From NCBI RefSeq assembly GCF_001984155.1, contig NZ_MTQO01000033.1:143254-207253 (forward strand): a DNA stretch of 64,000 nt, given 5' to 3'. A program made the translations under genes and the position numbers. Below the pieces are notes generated by a model, which saw only the letters and a list, made by a program, of their open reading frames with translations, ran no database searches and was not told the DNA's origin. The first letter of the stretch is position 1. The number at the start of each line of letters is the position of its first letter. This stretch comes from Actinosynnema sp. ALI-1.44. Lineage in GTDB: Bacteria > Actinomycetota > Actinomycetes > Mycobacteriales > Pseudonocardiaceae. Below, one piece after another: positions 16,025 to 25,728 of this stretch.

Positions 16025-18100
16025 TCACGGCCGCGCCGCGGTGGAGCCGGAAGAGTCCGCCGCCATCGCGGCATCCAGCAGGTCCTGGTGATCGGCCAGC
16101 CACCTGCCCGGGTCGGCCAGCAGGTCGGCGGCCGTGGCCGGATCGAGCGGCGCAAGGGCGTCCTCGTCCATGTCGGACCGCGCCCGTCGCGTGTCCTGGA
16201 GGAACCCGCAGAGGTCGGTCAGCCGGACGCATGTGGCCCGGACCCGCTCCAGCGCGGCCTCCCGTTCGGCCTCCGGGTCCTCGGCCACAGCCCGCTCCCT
16301 GGCGTAAAGCCGGACCAGACAGGGAAAGGAGTACCTGATCTCCTTGCTGCGGTCGTGCACGGCCACGGTCAGCAACCGGTCGTCCAGCAGGCTCTCCACC
16401 AGGTCTTCGGCCTCATCCTCGGATTCGGCCAGCAGCACCACCGGGAACCAGATCGGGAAGTACGGCGTGGCCAGCAGGCCCAGCAGGCGGAAGGCCCGGC
16501 GCAGCCGGGGCGACAACGCGGTGTAGCTGGAATCCAGCACGTCCCGCAGGTCGAGGTCGGCGTGCTGCAGCTCGTCCAGGCGGGTGCGCTCGTCGGCCAG
16601 CCGTCTCGCCAGCCTGCTGACCGGCCAGTGCGGCTTCGCCTGTAATCGGGACGCGGCGATGCGCAGCGCGAACGGCAGCCCGTCGCAGTAGACGGCGATC
16701 CGTTCGGCCGCCGGGATGTCCTGGCCGACGCGTTCCTGGCCGGCGATCTCGGCGAGCATCTCCACGGCGGTGTTGGTCGCCAGCACGTCGACCTCCTTGA
16801 GCCGGGCGCCTTCGAGGGCGGTCAGCCTGCGGCGGCTGGTGATCAGCACCGCACACCGGGGATCGCGCGGAAGCAGGGACCGCACCAGGCGTTCGTCGTC
16901 GACGTCGTCGAAGATCAGCAAGGCCCGGCAGGAACCGGTCCGCTGGATGTAGAGCGACAGCCGGTCCTGCGGGCCGGCAGGCAGGTCCTCCGGCCGTGTC
17001 CCCAGCTGCCTGAGCAGCTGCACGACGCAGTCCTGCGCCGACACCGGGCGCCCGGTGGACCTGGCGACATCCACGAACAGCGTCCCGTCGGGAAAGGCGT
17101 GCCGCTGCCAGTGCGCGACGCGGACCGCGAGTGCCGTCTTGCCCACCCCGGCCAACCCCGTCAGTACGACCACCGACGCGGCCTTGGCCCTGGGTGCGAG
17201 CAGCAGCTCGGAGATCTCGTCGATCTCTTCGACCCGTCCGGTGAAGACCGTCGAGTCCGGGGGCAGCCAGAACGAGACGTCGGTGGGCTGGTCGGTCATG
17301 TCGTCGACCAGGTTCGTGAGGACGGCCTGGTGCCGTTCGGCCGTGACCGGCTGGACCGGTTTGGCCGGCTGGTCCAGTGACGGGTCGCGAGCCAGGATCC
17401 GGCGCTCCAGCGACTGCAGCTCCGGGCCGGGCTCAAGGCCGAGCTCCTGTCGCATCATCCGCTGCAGCCCGCGGTAGGCCTGCAGCGCGTCGGCCTGTCG
17501 CGAGGACCGGTAGAGCACCAGCATCAGCTGGGCGTGGAACCTTTCCTGCAGCGGGTGCTCACGTACGAGCGCGGACAACTCGCCGACGAGGTGGACGTGG
17601 CGGCCGTGCTGGATCTCGGCGTCGATCAGGTCACCGGTGGCCACCAGCCGCGACTCGTCCAGCCAGGTGGCCTCGGCGGCCAGACCGGGCAGCCCGTCGA
17701 GTGCCGGCCCTCGCCAGAGAGCCAGCGCTGTGCGCAACGCCTCGACCGCCTCGCTGCTGTACCAGCCGCTGCTGCTGGTGGCGGCACGTGCCTCGGAAAC
17801 GAGCGTCTCGAACCGCACGGCGTCGATGTCGTCGGGATCGACCGCCAGCAGATAGCCGGTGTGGGTGGATTCGATCGGCAGGCCGAGTCTGCGCAGCGCG
17901 GAGACACAGATCTGGATCTGTGCCCGCACGGTCGCGGGCGGGCGGTCGCCCCAGACCGCGCTGGTCAGCTTGTCGATGCCGACTACGCGGCCCGCATCCA
18001 GCAGCAGTGCGGCGAGCACCGCCCGTTGCCTTGTTCCTCCCAACGGAAGGAGGCGCTGCTCGTGCTCCGCCTGCACGGGGCCGAGGATGCGGAACTCCAT
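16025..18100 (-). CDS. SARP-type regulator with NB-ARC domain (AfsR-like)
   Basis: A 691-residue transcriptional activator. Residues 1-90 form an OmpR-like winged helix (EFRILGPVQ, KLTSAVWGDRPPATVRAQIQ). About 95-245 is the bacterial transcriptional activation (BTAD) domain, ending GLEPGPELQSLERRIL. From about 285 there is an NB-ARC ATPase (GLAGVGKTALAV P-loop, ALLIFDDV Walker B, CAVLITSRRRL). The C-terminal part is helical and lacks clear TPRs. Such regulators commonly switch on antibiotic clusters. It lies between the exporter and the precursor genes, facing away from them. I chose the ATG at 18100 because it begins the domain; an ATG at 18121 adds seven residues. Confidence 0.9.
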   Translation of the reverse strand: MEFRILGPVQAEHEQRLLPLGGTRQRAVLAALLLDAGRVVGIDKLTSAVWGDRPPATVRAQIQICVSALRRLGLPIESTHTGYLLAVDPDDIDAVRFETLVSEARAATSSSGWYSSEAVEALRTALALWRGPALDGLPGLAAEATWLDESRLVATGDLIDAEIQHGRHVHLVGELSALVREHPLQERFHAQLMLVLYRSSRQADALQAYRGLQRMMRQELGLEPGPELQSLERRILARDPSLDQPAKPVQPVTAERHQAVLTNLVDDMTDQPTDVSFWLPPDSTVFTGRVEEIDEISELLLAPRAKAASVVVLTGLAGVGKTALAVRVAHWQRHAFPDGTLFVDVARSTGRPVSAQDCVVQLLRQLGTRPEDLPAGPQDRLSLYIQRTGSCRALLIFDDVDDERLVRSLLPRDPRCAVLITSRRRLTALEGARLKEVDVLATNTAVEMLAEIAGQERVGQDIPAAERIAVYCDGLPFALRIAASRLQAKPHWPVSRLARRLADERTRLDELQHADLDLRDVLDSSYTALSPRLRRAFRLLGLLATPYFPIWFPVVLLAESEDEAEDLVESLLDDRLLTVAVHDRSKEIRYSFPCLVRLYARERAVAEDPEAEREAALERVRATCVRLTDLCGFLQDTRRARSDMDEDALAPLDPATAADLLADPGRWLADHQDLLDAAMAADSSGSTAARP

Positions 18101-19070
18101 GAATCCCCCAGCGTGTGTCATCCGCGATTCGCGGGCGTGACACTTCAACAGAAGGCAGTCCCCAACTACTCCCTTCCCCCCATGCCCCCAGCAGGTCACG
18201 CAAAGTTCGTAACCACATTACACGATTTGCTGCCGCAATTGTACAGTCGCTTCGTGAACCGTCATCCGCCGGAGGGGAACGGATCTTTCGCGGTCGGTGT
18301 GATTCGGGCGAATCAGTTGTCCATGCAGAAGATCCAACGCTCGCTATTCGCCTGTGGCACGGCTTGCTGCCTGCGACGACTCAGTGGGGTGATCTCACCA
18401 AGATCGCGGCTCGTATGGTGAGCCTGGGGACGGCTCGCATGAACGCGCGCCTGTGTGCCGCAGAGTGGTGAGGACTGGGGGAAGGTGGGCCGGAGGGCCC
18501 CTTGGGAGAACTGGGATTCGCGCGGAATACAGTCATATGACAACCGTAATCAGTACCTCCGGGACCTATCCCGGAGTCACTGGGTAATCTCCCCGAATTT
18601 CACATGAGTCGGCCGTTTCGCGAATTGGCTGAGACCGGGCGCTGAAACGGTCGGATCCGTCGCGCTCGCGGACCCGCACCAGCACGAACAACGCCTGCTT
18701 TCCGCAGCTCAACACCCTGCCGTCACGGCGTGTCGGGCCCGCACCCGGTGTTCCGCGAAGATCGGCTTGGTGAGATCACCTTATTGTCGAGCAGGCGCGC
18801 TGGGTGACGATAGCAATTCGATGGCGACTCGATCGACCACGCGATGGGCACACGATGTTCCGCGAATACGGCCGCCGATAGCGCGTCTTGACATGGTCAT
18901 GGCGAGGGATCAGTCAGCGTCACGCAACGCGCCGGACCGGTGTGCCGGGGAGCCGGAAGCAGCAGGAACCTGCCGCCGCCGGGGGAGCACACCGATCACC
19001 GGCCGTTGCGCGAGATCGTGCCTGACCCAGTTCTTCTTGTCTGGGAAACGTCACGGAGGCGGAGCCAAAG
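18101..19070 (+). other. Large divergent intergenic region
   Basis: About 970 bases between two divergent regulators with no supported gene. The stretch around 18200-18260 (for example TTACACGATTTGCTGCCGCAA) is notably less GC-rich than its surroundings and lies just upstream of the SARP gene, fitting a promoter region. Small frames (for example 18313-18543 on the minus strand) have no ribosome site or domain. Confidence 0.45.
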
Positions 19071-19994
19071 ATGTTGCGGATCCATTTCACGGCACGGGAC
19101 ATCGCCGAGGTCAGGTTGGGCGGGACGTTGGGCCCGGTCGCGGAGACGCTGTTCGCACTGGACATGCTGCACAGGCCCGATGACGTGCTCTTCCGCGAGT
19201 GGCGCCGCCAGGTGCGGGGCAGGCTGGGCGGGCACGCGAACACGGTCCTGCGCCTGATCCGCTCGGTGCGCCCGGTCCCGGACCTGCTGTGGATGCTGCG
19301 GGACGAAACCAGGGCGGACGACACGAACGCGGCTCTGCTCCGCCGCCAGATCAGCTCGACTGTGCGGCGGTTCCACCAGATTGCGATCGCACCGTACTGG
19401 GGGCGGATCCACCACTACCTGACGACCGTGCACGCGGCGAACGGGCAGCTCATGATCTCGGGCGGGGTCGATCGGCTGCTGCGCGGCTTCACCGAGGACG
19501 TCAGCTGGGCGGAGGGCGTGCTGGAGATCCCCGCCAAGCAGTCCGGTGAGGTGCGGCTCGACGGCCGCGGTCTGCTGATCTGCCCGTCGTTGTTCCTGAC
19601 GGACCGTCAGGTCGCGCTGATCGACGCCGGGTGTGGCGACGGCATCCCCACGCTGGTCTTCGCGGCGTCACCGGACAGGCCGACCGCGGCCGACCTGTGG
19701 GACGTGCACAAGTCGAACGGCCAGGCGCTCGCGGCTCTTGTCGGGCGCACCCGGGCGGCGGTGCTGCAGTCGCTCGTCGATGGCTGCTCCACGGGGGAGA
19801 TGGCGCGGCGTCTGCGGATCTCGTCGGCCGGCGCGAGCCAGCACGCGGCGGTGCTGCGCGGCGCCGGGCTGATCACCAGCCATCGCCGCTGCAACACCGT
19901 GCTGCACACGCTCACCCCGTTGGGCGTGGCGCTGCTCGGTGAACAACGGTACGGCGCCGAGCCCGTCGCGCGGCCGGTGTCACTGGCCGGTTGA
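19071..19994 (+). CDS. ArsR-like winged-helix transcriptional regulator
   Basis: A 307-residue regulator. The N-terminal 220 residues match the long sensor-like region common in actinomycete ArsR/DUF5937-type proteins (RIHFTARDIAEVRLGGTLGP at the start). The C-terminal winged helix lies around residues 225-290 (GRTRAAVLQSLVDGCSTGEMARRLRISSAGASQHAAVLRGAGLI). No metal-binding CxC motif is visible, so it is not an obvious metal sensor. GGAGGCGGAG lies just upstream of the ATG. It precedes the biosynthetic run starting at 20.3 kb on the same strand, with a 281-base gap, and is a candidate cluster-situated regulator. Confidence 0.85.
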   Translation: MLRIHFTARDIAEVRLGGTLGPVAETLFALDMLHRPDDVLFREWRRQVRGRLGGHANTVLRLIRSVRPVPDLLWMLRDETRADDTNAALLRRQISSTVRRFHQIAIAPYWGRIHHYLTTVHAANGQLMISGGVDRLLRGFTEDVSWAEGVLEIPAKQSGEVRLDGRGLLICPSLFLTDRQVALIDAGCGDGIPTLVFAASPDRPTAADLWDVHKSNGQALAALVGRTRAAVLQSLVDGCSTGEMARRLRISSAGASQHAAVLRGAGLITSHRRCNTVLHTLTPLGVALLGEQRYGAEPVARPVSLAG

Positions 19995-20275
19995 GGCCGC
20001 TTTCTTCACGGATATCTTTCACCGATCTCATGGCCTTCGCCGGTCATGCCTCGTTCTGTCATTTCAGCAAGAACATCCCTTTCTCAAGGGAACGTGGAAA
20101 CGTCTGGCGTGCCACCACTGCCGCGGGTAAAGCCTGGTATCAGGCAGGGTGGCGGCGACAACGCCAAGGCATTGCTTATTGGGGTTACTCACTGGACGGC
20201 ACGCGGTCGTCGGCACTTCGACACGGCTGCGGACGGAAGACCAGTGTCGAAAGTCTGGAGAAGGGCACACTTGTC

Positions 20276-21460
20276 ATGTCATCAGAACCGAACTTAGCGC
20301 GGCGCGTCATATCCATTTACGACACCACACTCCGGGACGGGGAGCAGGCGCCGGGCAACTCGATGCAGCCGGAGCAGAAACTGGAGCTCGCACTGAATCT
20401 CGAGGCGCTCGGCGCCGACGTCATCGAGACCGGTTTCCCCAGCTCGTCGTCGAGTGACTTCAAGGCGACGCGGCTGATCGCCGAGGCCGTCACCACGGCA
20501 CGGATCTCCACTCTCAGCCGGGCCGACCGCAATGACATCCGGGTCGCGGTCGAGGCAGGCGGCGTGCACAACCACCAGGTGGAGATCATGGCCACCGGCA
20601 GCGAGGTGCACCTGGAGCACAAACGGGGGATCAGCCGTGCCGAAGGCGTGCGGGAACTGGTGGACGCCGTGGAGTTCACCGCGTCGCTGGGGGTCGATGA
20701 CATCTCCGTCGGCATCGAGGACGCCAGCCGGGGCAGCCACGGCTATCTGCGTGAGCTGATCGAGGCGAGCATGGCGGCCGGGGCGACCACGTTCGCCGTC
20801 GCGGACACGACCGGCTGCATGGTTCCCGAGGAGTACGGCCGTCTGATCGCCGCGGTGCGGGAATGGGTGCCCGCCGGAATGGTGGTGTCCACGCACTGCC
20901 ACGAGGATCTCGGGCTCGGTCTGGCGAACACCCTGGCCGGTGTGCGCAACGGCGCCGACGAGGTCCAGGTGACCCTCGGCGGGATCGGCGAGCGCGCCGG
21001 GAACACCTCGCTGGAGGAGTTCGTGGCTGTGCTCGCGTACAAGAGCGAGGAGATCGGGGCGTCCACCAGGATCCGCAGTGAGGGCCTTTACGAGGCGTAC
21101 CAGCTGCTGGCATCGATCATCTCGGTCACCCCGCCGCGCAACAAGGCCATCTTCGGCATCAACGCCTTCGCCACCGAGGCGGGCATCCACCAGGCGGGCA
21201 TGCTGCGCAACCCGTTGACGTACGAGTACATCGAGCCTGCCAGGTTCGGCCGGGAACGCTCGCTGGTCGTGGGCAGGCACTCCGGGCGCAACATCCTGCG
21301 CTTCCTGATGCGGAAGATGAACCTGCCGAGTGACTCCGACCTGGTCGAGGAACTCTACGAGCGGTACATCGCCAACCGTGCCGAGAGCCGGTCCATCGAA
21401 CTGGCCGAACTCCGGTCGATCCTCGACGCCAGGGTGGCGCTCGCCGAGGCAGCCGTCTGA
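20276..21460 (+). CDS. LeuA-like alpha-acyl-malate synthase without regulatory domain
   Basis: A 394-residue DRE-TIM metallolyase of the 2-isopropylmalate/homocitrate synthase family. It has [13 protein letters not shown] at the start, [15 protein letters not shown] (metal-binding HxH) and [14 protein letters not shown], then only a short helical tail. Housekeeping 2-isopropylmalate synthases carry a C-terminal leucine-binding domain and are 100-200 residues longer; its absence suggests freedom from leucine feedback and perhaps a different 2-oxo acid. It would condense acetyl-CoA with a 2-oxo acid. The stop overlaps the LeuC start (TGATG). The reading frame stays open upstream, but the ATG at 20276 matches the family start. 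Confidence 0.9.
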   Translation: MSSEPNLARRVISIYDTTLRDGEQAPGNSMQPEQKLELALNLEALGADVIETGFPSSSSSDFKATRLIAEAVTTARISTLSRADRNDIRVAVEAGGVHNHQVEIMATGSEVHLEHKRGISRAEGVRELVDAVEFTASLGVDDISVGIEDASRGSHGYLRELIEASMAAGATTFAVADTTGCMVPEEYGRLIAAVREWVPAGMVVSTHCHEDLGLGLANTLAGVRNGADEVQVTLGGIGERAGNTSLEEFVAVLAYKSEEIGASTRIRSEGLYEAYQLLASIISVTPPRNKAIFGINAFATEAGIHQAGMLRNPLTYEYIEPARFGRERSLVVGRHSGRNILRFLMRKMNLPSDSDLVEELYERYIANRAESRSIELAELRSILDARVALAEAAV

Positions 21461-22887
21461 TGGCCACCGGGTACACACTGGCCGAGAAGGTGTGGCAGTC
21501 CCACGTGGTGCACGAGGCCGAGAACGAGCCCGATCTGCTCTACGTGGACCTGCACCTGGTGCACGAGGCGAGTTCGCCGCAGGCGTTCGACGGCCTGCGG
21601 TCCGCCGGGCGCCGGGTCCGCCGACCGGAGCTGACCCTGGCGGTGGAGGACCACAACGTCCCGACCGACACCACCGTGATCACCGATCTGATGGGCCGCC
21701 ACCAGGTCGAGACGCTGCGCCGCAACTGCGCGGAGCAGGGCATCGAGATCTTCCCGCTCGGCGACAGCAGGCAGGGCATCGTGCACGTGGTCGGCCCGGA
21801 GCGCGGTTTCGTCCAGCCAGGGATGACAGTGATCTGCGGGGACAGCCACACCTCGACGCACGGCGCGTTCGGCGCGCTGGCGTTCGGAGTCGGCACCAGC
21901 GACGTCGAGCACGTGCTGGCCACTCAGACACTGGCGCTGGCCAGGCCGAAGACGATGGCCGTCGAGTTCACCGGCGAGCCGTCGCCGGACGTCACCGCCA
22001 AGGATCTGATCCTGGCACTGATCGCGCACATCGGGGCGAACGGCGCGCACGGCCACGTGATCGAGTACCGCGGCCCGGCCGTGCGGCGGCTGTCCATGGA
22101 GGGCCGCATGACGATGTGCAACATGAGCGTCGAGGCCGGCGCGCGGGCGGGGATGATCGCCCCGGACGACACCACCTTCGCCTACCTGGCCGACCGGCCC
22201 CACTCGCCGCGAGGTGCCGACTGGGACACGGCGGTCGAGTTCTGGCGGTCGATGTGCACCGATCCCGGCGCGGTGTTCGACCGGATCGTGACGATCGACG
22301 TCTCCGCGCTCACCCCGTTCGTCACCTGGGGGACCAACCCCGGCCAGGCTGTGCCGTTGACCGGTGCCGTGCCGGATCCTTCGTCTGTTTCGGACGGTGC
22401 GGAGCGGGCGTCAGCGGAGCGTGCCCTGTCGTACATGGATCTCGTGCCAGGCACATCGATGCGGGACATCGCCGTCGACACGGTCTTCATCGGCTCCTGC
22501 ACCAACGGCCGGTTGGAAGATCTGCGGGAGGCCGCGGCGGTGCTCGCCGGCCGACGGGTGGCACCGAATGTCCGGATGCTCGTCGTGCCCGGCTCGATGG
22601 AGGTCAGGCGTGCGGCCGAGGAACAGGGCCTGCACCGGGTCTTCCTCGCGGCGGGCGCGCAATGGCGGCTGTCGGGCTGCTCGATGTGCATGGGCATGAA
22701 CGCCGACCGGCTGCCGGGCAGCGAACGTGTCGCGTCCACGTCCAACCGCAACTACGAGGGCCGCCAGGGTCCACAGGCCCGTACGCACCTGGTGTCGCCC
22801 GCTGTCGCCGCGGCCACCGCGGTCGCCGGTCATCTCGCCGCGCCCGCCGACCTGCCCGGGAGGGAATCCGATGCAGCCGATCACTGA
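21460..22887 (+). CDS. leuC: 3-isopropylmalate dehydratase large subunit (LeuC-like)
   Basis: A 475-residue aconitase-family large subunit. The [4Fe-4S] ligands are visible in [11 protein letters not shown] and GCSMCMGMN, with [26 protein letters not shown] as the family core. It isomerises a 2-alkylmalate to the 3-alkyl isomer together with the small subunit encoded next. It starts inside the stop of the LeuA-like gene and overlaps the LeuD start by 17 bases, so the three are translationally coupled. In this setting it probably serves chain elongation of a 2-oxo acid for an unusual amino acid rather than leucine supply, although that is inference. Confidence 0.93.
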   Translation: MATGYTLAEKVWQSHVVHEAENEPDLLYVDLHLVHEASSPQAFDGLRSAGRRVRRPELTLAVEDHNVPTDTTVITDLMGRHQVETLRRNCAEQGIEIFPLGDSRQGIVHVVGPERGFVQPGMTVICGDSHTSTHGAFGALAFGVGTSDVEHVLATQTLALARPKTMAVEFTGEPSPDVTAKDLILALIAHIGANGAHGHVIEYRGPAVRRLSMEGRMTMCNMSVEAGARAGMIAPDDTTFAYLADRPHSPRGADWDTAVEFWRSMCTDPGAVFDRIVTIDVSALTPFVTWGTNPGQAVPLTGAVPDPSSVSDGAERASAERALSYMDLVPGTSMRDIAVDTVFIGSCTNGRLEDLREAAAVLAGRRVAPNVRMLVVPGSMEVRRAAEEQGLHRVFLAAGAQWRLSGCSMCMGMNADRLPGSERVASTSNRNYEGRQGPQARTHLVSPAVAAATAVAGHLAAPADLPGRESDAADH

Positions 22888-23487
22888 GCACACCGGCCGG
22901 TGCGTCGCGTTGCGCCGCAGCGACGTGGACACCGACCAGATCATCCCCGCCGAGTTCTGCAAGCGGCTGACCAAGACCGGTTACGAGGACACACTGTTCG
23001 CGGGCTGGCGCAAGGATCCGGGATTCGTGCTCAACGACCCGGCGCACGCCGGAGCCACGGTGCTGGTCGCCGGGCACAACTTCGGCACCGGCAGCTCCCG
23101 CGAGCACGCGGTATGGGCGTTGCGGGACTGGGGTTTCCGGGCGGTGATCGCTTCCAGTTTCGGCGACATCTTCCTGCGCAACGCGTGGAAGAACGGGCTG
23201 CTCGCGGTCCGGCTGCCCGAGGACGTGGTCGCGGACCTCGCCGACCGCGCGGACGCCGCGTCCGGGCCGAGCTCACCGTCGACGTGGTCGCCCGCGAGGT
23301 GCGTGGAGACGGCCTGCGGCAGGCCTTTCCGGTCGACGACCGCGCCAGGTGGTTGCTGCTCAACGGTCTGGACGACATCGGCGTGACGATGGAGAAGGAC
23401 GACTTGATCTCGCTGTACGAAAAGACCAGGCATCCCTGGCTTCCGGTGGTCAGGATGACCGTGGACACGGCTGGATCCGGACGGTGA
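22871..23487 (+). CDS. leuD: 3-isopropylmalate dehydratase small subunit (LeuD-like), apparent frameshift
   Basis: The N-terminal 130 residues ([39 protein letters not shown]) are clear LeuD in the frame starting at ATG 22871 with an AGGG site. That frame then loses similarity and stops at 23386. The C-terminal LeuD segment ([12 protein letters not shown], then [19 protein letters not shown]) continues in another frame from about 23269 to a TGA at 23487. That TGA overlaps the GTG of the next gene in the usual GTGA form, showing that the shifted frame is the original end. One missing base near 23258-23270 in a GC run explains it: a sequencing error, a real mutation or recoding. Confidence 0.85.
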
Positions 23488-24647
23488 CCGGGACACTCGC
23501 CGACCGGGGGATGTTCTCGGCGAGGGCGGCGGGGCTGACCGGTGGCAAGCTGGCCGGGCTGCTGCGCCTCGGATTCGCCGAGAAGGCTGTCGACCTCGCG
23601 GTGGGCACACCCGGTTTCCCGGACACACCAGTGTCGATGGTGGACCAGGCGTGCAACGCGATGCGTATGGGCCGCAACCAGTATCTGGATCCCTCCGGCG
23701 ATCTGGTGATGCGGACCCGGATCGCGCGGTCACTGCCCGCGGCCGCCGACCCGGAATCGGAGATCACCATCACCGTGGGTGGCACCGAGGCGCTGTGCGT
23801 CGCACTGTTGTCCCTTGTGGACCCCGGCGACGAGGTCGTCGTGTTCGAGCCGTTCTTCGAGAACTTCCTCGGCGCCATCACGATGGCAGGCGGCATCCCG
23901 AAGTTCGTCCGGCTGCGGCCACCCGGCTGGAGCTACGACTCCGCGGAGTTGCGCGCAGCCTTCGGCCCGCGCACGAGGGTGGTCCTGACCAACACCCCGA
24001 GCAACCCGACCGGCAAGATGCTGCAGGCGCGGGAGTGGGCCGAGATCGCCGAGCTCTGCCAGCGGTGGGACGTCACCGTGGTGTCCGACGAGGTCTACTC
24101 GTCGTTCGCCTTCGACGGCAGGCCACACGTCTCGGCTGCGGACGTGCCGGGGTTGCGCGACCGCAACGTCGTGATCGGGTCGCTGTCCAAGAGCCACGCG
24201 GTCAGCGGCTGGCGCCTGGGCTACCTGCGTGCCGACGCGACCCGTACCCAGGTGTTCCGGCGGGTGCACGAGATCACCACCAACGGAACCGCCGCACCGT
24301 TGCAGATCGCGGCGGCACAGGCCGGGTTGTTCACCGGCAACCGGTGGAATCCAGCCGGGACGCTCGCCGCGCGGCGGGACGCGGTCCAGTCCATCTTCAC
24401 TCGCCTGGGACTGGACTGCGTGCCCGCCCAGGGCGGCTGCTTCTTCCTGGCCGGCATCAGCGCCGTGACGCGGGACGACTGCGAGACCTACGTCCATCGG
24501 CTGCTACGCGAGTCGGGTGTGCTGCTCGTGCCCGGGTGCTCGTTCTTCGCCGACGAGGCCGACGGACGGCAGTTCGTGCGGATCGCCTTCAACCGTTCAC
24601 TCGAGACCGTCCAAGCAGCCGAGCGCAAGCTGCTCGGTTCGTCCTGA
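23484..24647 (+). CDS. PLP-dependent aminotransferase, class I/II
   Basis: A 387-residue fold-type I aminotransferase. Visible motifs are VGGTEALCVALLSLVDPGDEV, TNTPSNPTGKML (the NPTG core), VVSDEVYSSFAFDG, the PLP lysine in GSLSKSHAVSGWRLGY and the substrate-binding Arg in FVRIAFNRS. The GTG start overlaps the end of the shifted LeuD frame. Lying between LeuD and LeuB homologues, it most likely converts the elongated 2-oxo acid to an amino acid, with glutamate or another donor. The aromatic or aliphatic preference cannot be read from sequence. Confidence 0.92.
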   Translation: MTGTLADRGMFSARAAGLTGGKLAGLLRLGFAEKAVDLAVGTPGFPDTPVSMVDQACNAMRMGRNQYLDPSGDLVMRTRIARSLPAAADPESEITITVGGTEALCVALLSLVDPGDEVVVFEPFFENFLGAITMAGGIPKFVRLRPPGWSYDSAELRAAFGPRTRVVLTNTPSNPTGKMLQAREWAEIAELCQRWDVTVVSDEVYSSFAFDGRPHVSAADVPGLRDRNVVIGSLSKSHAVSGWRLGYLRADATRTQVFRRVHEITTNGTAAPLQIAAAQAGLFTGNRWNPAGTLAARRDAVQSIFTRLGLDCVPAQGGCFFLAGISAVTRDDCETYVHRLLRESGVLLVPGCSFFADEADGRQFVRIAFNRSLETVQAAERKLLGSS

Positions 24648-24660
24648 CAAGGAGCCCGCA

Positions 24661-25689
24661 TTGCCACCGATCAGTGTGATCCCCGGAGACGGGATCGGGC
24701 CCGAGGTCATCGGCGAGGCGTTGACCACAGTGGACGAACTGGGCATCGGCCTTGAGTTCGACGTGCTGGACCACGTGAACGCGGACCGGTTCCTGCGTAC
24801 CGGTGTAGCGCTGTCCGATGAAGACTTCCAGCGGGTGGGCGCCAGTTGTGCCGCCCTGCTGGGCGCGGTCGGCGACCCACGGGTGCGTTCGTCCGAGTAC
24901 GCCCGGGGTGTGTTGCTGCGCCTGCGTTTCGACCTCGATCTGTACGTCAACTACCGGCCGGTGAAGCTGCTGCACGACCGGCTCAGCCCGCTGCGCGACG
25001 CCACCCGTCGCGCCGTCGATCTGGTGATCGTCCGGGAGAACACCGAAGGCCTGTACACAGGCGTAGGTGGCACACTTCGCCCGCACTCGCCCCATGAGGT
25101 GGCGATCGACGCCGAGGTCAACACGCACCTCGGCGTCTCCCGGGTGATCGACTTCGCGTTCTCGGCGGCCCGTACAGGTGTGTGCATGGTGGACAAGTCC
25201 AACGCCGTGCGCTCCGGCGGGCAGCTGTGGCAGCGGTGCTGGCGTTCGGCAGTGGCCGAGCACCCGGACGTCGCCACCTCACACCTGTACGTGGACGCCG
25301 CGGCGATGAAGCTGATCTCGGATCCCACGGCGTTCGACGTCATCGTGACCAACAACTCCTACGGCGACATCCTCAGCGACCTCACCGCGGAGCTGGCCGG
25401 GGGACTGGGCACGGCCGCGTCGGCGAACATCAACGACACCACCGGATTCGGGCTGTACGAGCCGGTGCACGGCAGCGCTCCGGACATCGCGGGCAAGGGG
25501 ATCGCCAACCCGATCGGCGCGATTCTGACCAGTGCGTTGCTCATCGAGCGCCTCGGCCACCACCGCGAGGCCGCCGCCGTGCGGGACGCCGTGTCGGCGG
25601 CGGTCGCGGCAGGCCGGTGCACGCCGGACGTGGGCGGAGAACTCACCACCAAGGACAGCGGCGCCGCGATCCGCGCCGAACTGGTATAG
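24661..25689 (+). CDS. leuB: 3-isopropylmalate dehydrogenase-like enzyme (LeuB family)
   Basis: A 342-residue member of the isocitrate/isopropylmalate dehydrogenase family: VIPGDGIGPEV at the start, VIVRENTEGLYTGVGG, DKSNAVR, and the metal-site region NNSYGDILSDLTAEL followed by GLYEPVHGSAPDIAGKGIANP. It would oxidatively decarboxylate a 3-alkylmalate to the 2-oxo acid one carbon longer. Translation begins at TTG 24661, with AAGGAG six to seven bases upstream. With the LeuA-, LeuC- and LeuD-like enzymes it completes an elongation cycle, and the aminotransferase just upstream makes an amino acid the likely end product. Confidence 0.93.
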   Translation: MPPISVIPGDGIGPEVIGEALTTVDELGIGLEFDVLDHVNADRFLRTGVALSDEDFQRVGASCAALLGAVGDPRVRSSEYARGVLLRLRFDLDLYVNYRPVKLLHDRLSPLRDATRRAVDLVIVRENTEGLYTGVGGTLRPHSPHEVAIDAEVNTHLGVSRVIDFAFSAARTGVCMVDKSNAVRSGGQLWQRCWRSAVAEHPDVATSHLYVDAAAMKLISDPTAFDVIVTNNSYGDILSDLTAELAGGLGTAASANINDTTGFGLYEPVHGSAPDIAGKGIANPIGAILTSALLIERLGHHREAAAVRDAVSAAVAAGRCTPDVGGELTTKDSGAAIRAELV

Positions 25690-25728
25690 CACCGCGGCGA
25701 TCCCGTGGGCTCACGGAAGGAACCTGGA

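Noticed and set aside
14461..16155. 564-codon minus-strand frame over the ABC permease
   Set aside because: Opposite a clear FtsX permease; low-complexity Arg/His/Gln sequence with no motif.
18313..18543. 76-codon minus-strand frame between the two regulators
   Set aside because: No ribosome site and no similarity I can recognise; codon use does not resemble real genes nearby.
19995..20275. Leucine leader/attenuator or T-box upstream of the LeuA-like gene
   Set aside because: No run of Leu codons, no T-box core and no terminator pair could be identified; the frame is simply open into the gene.
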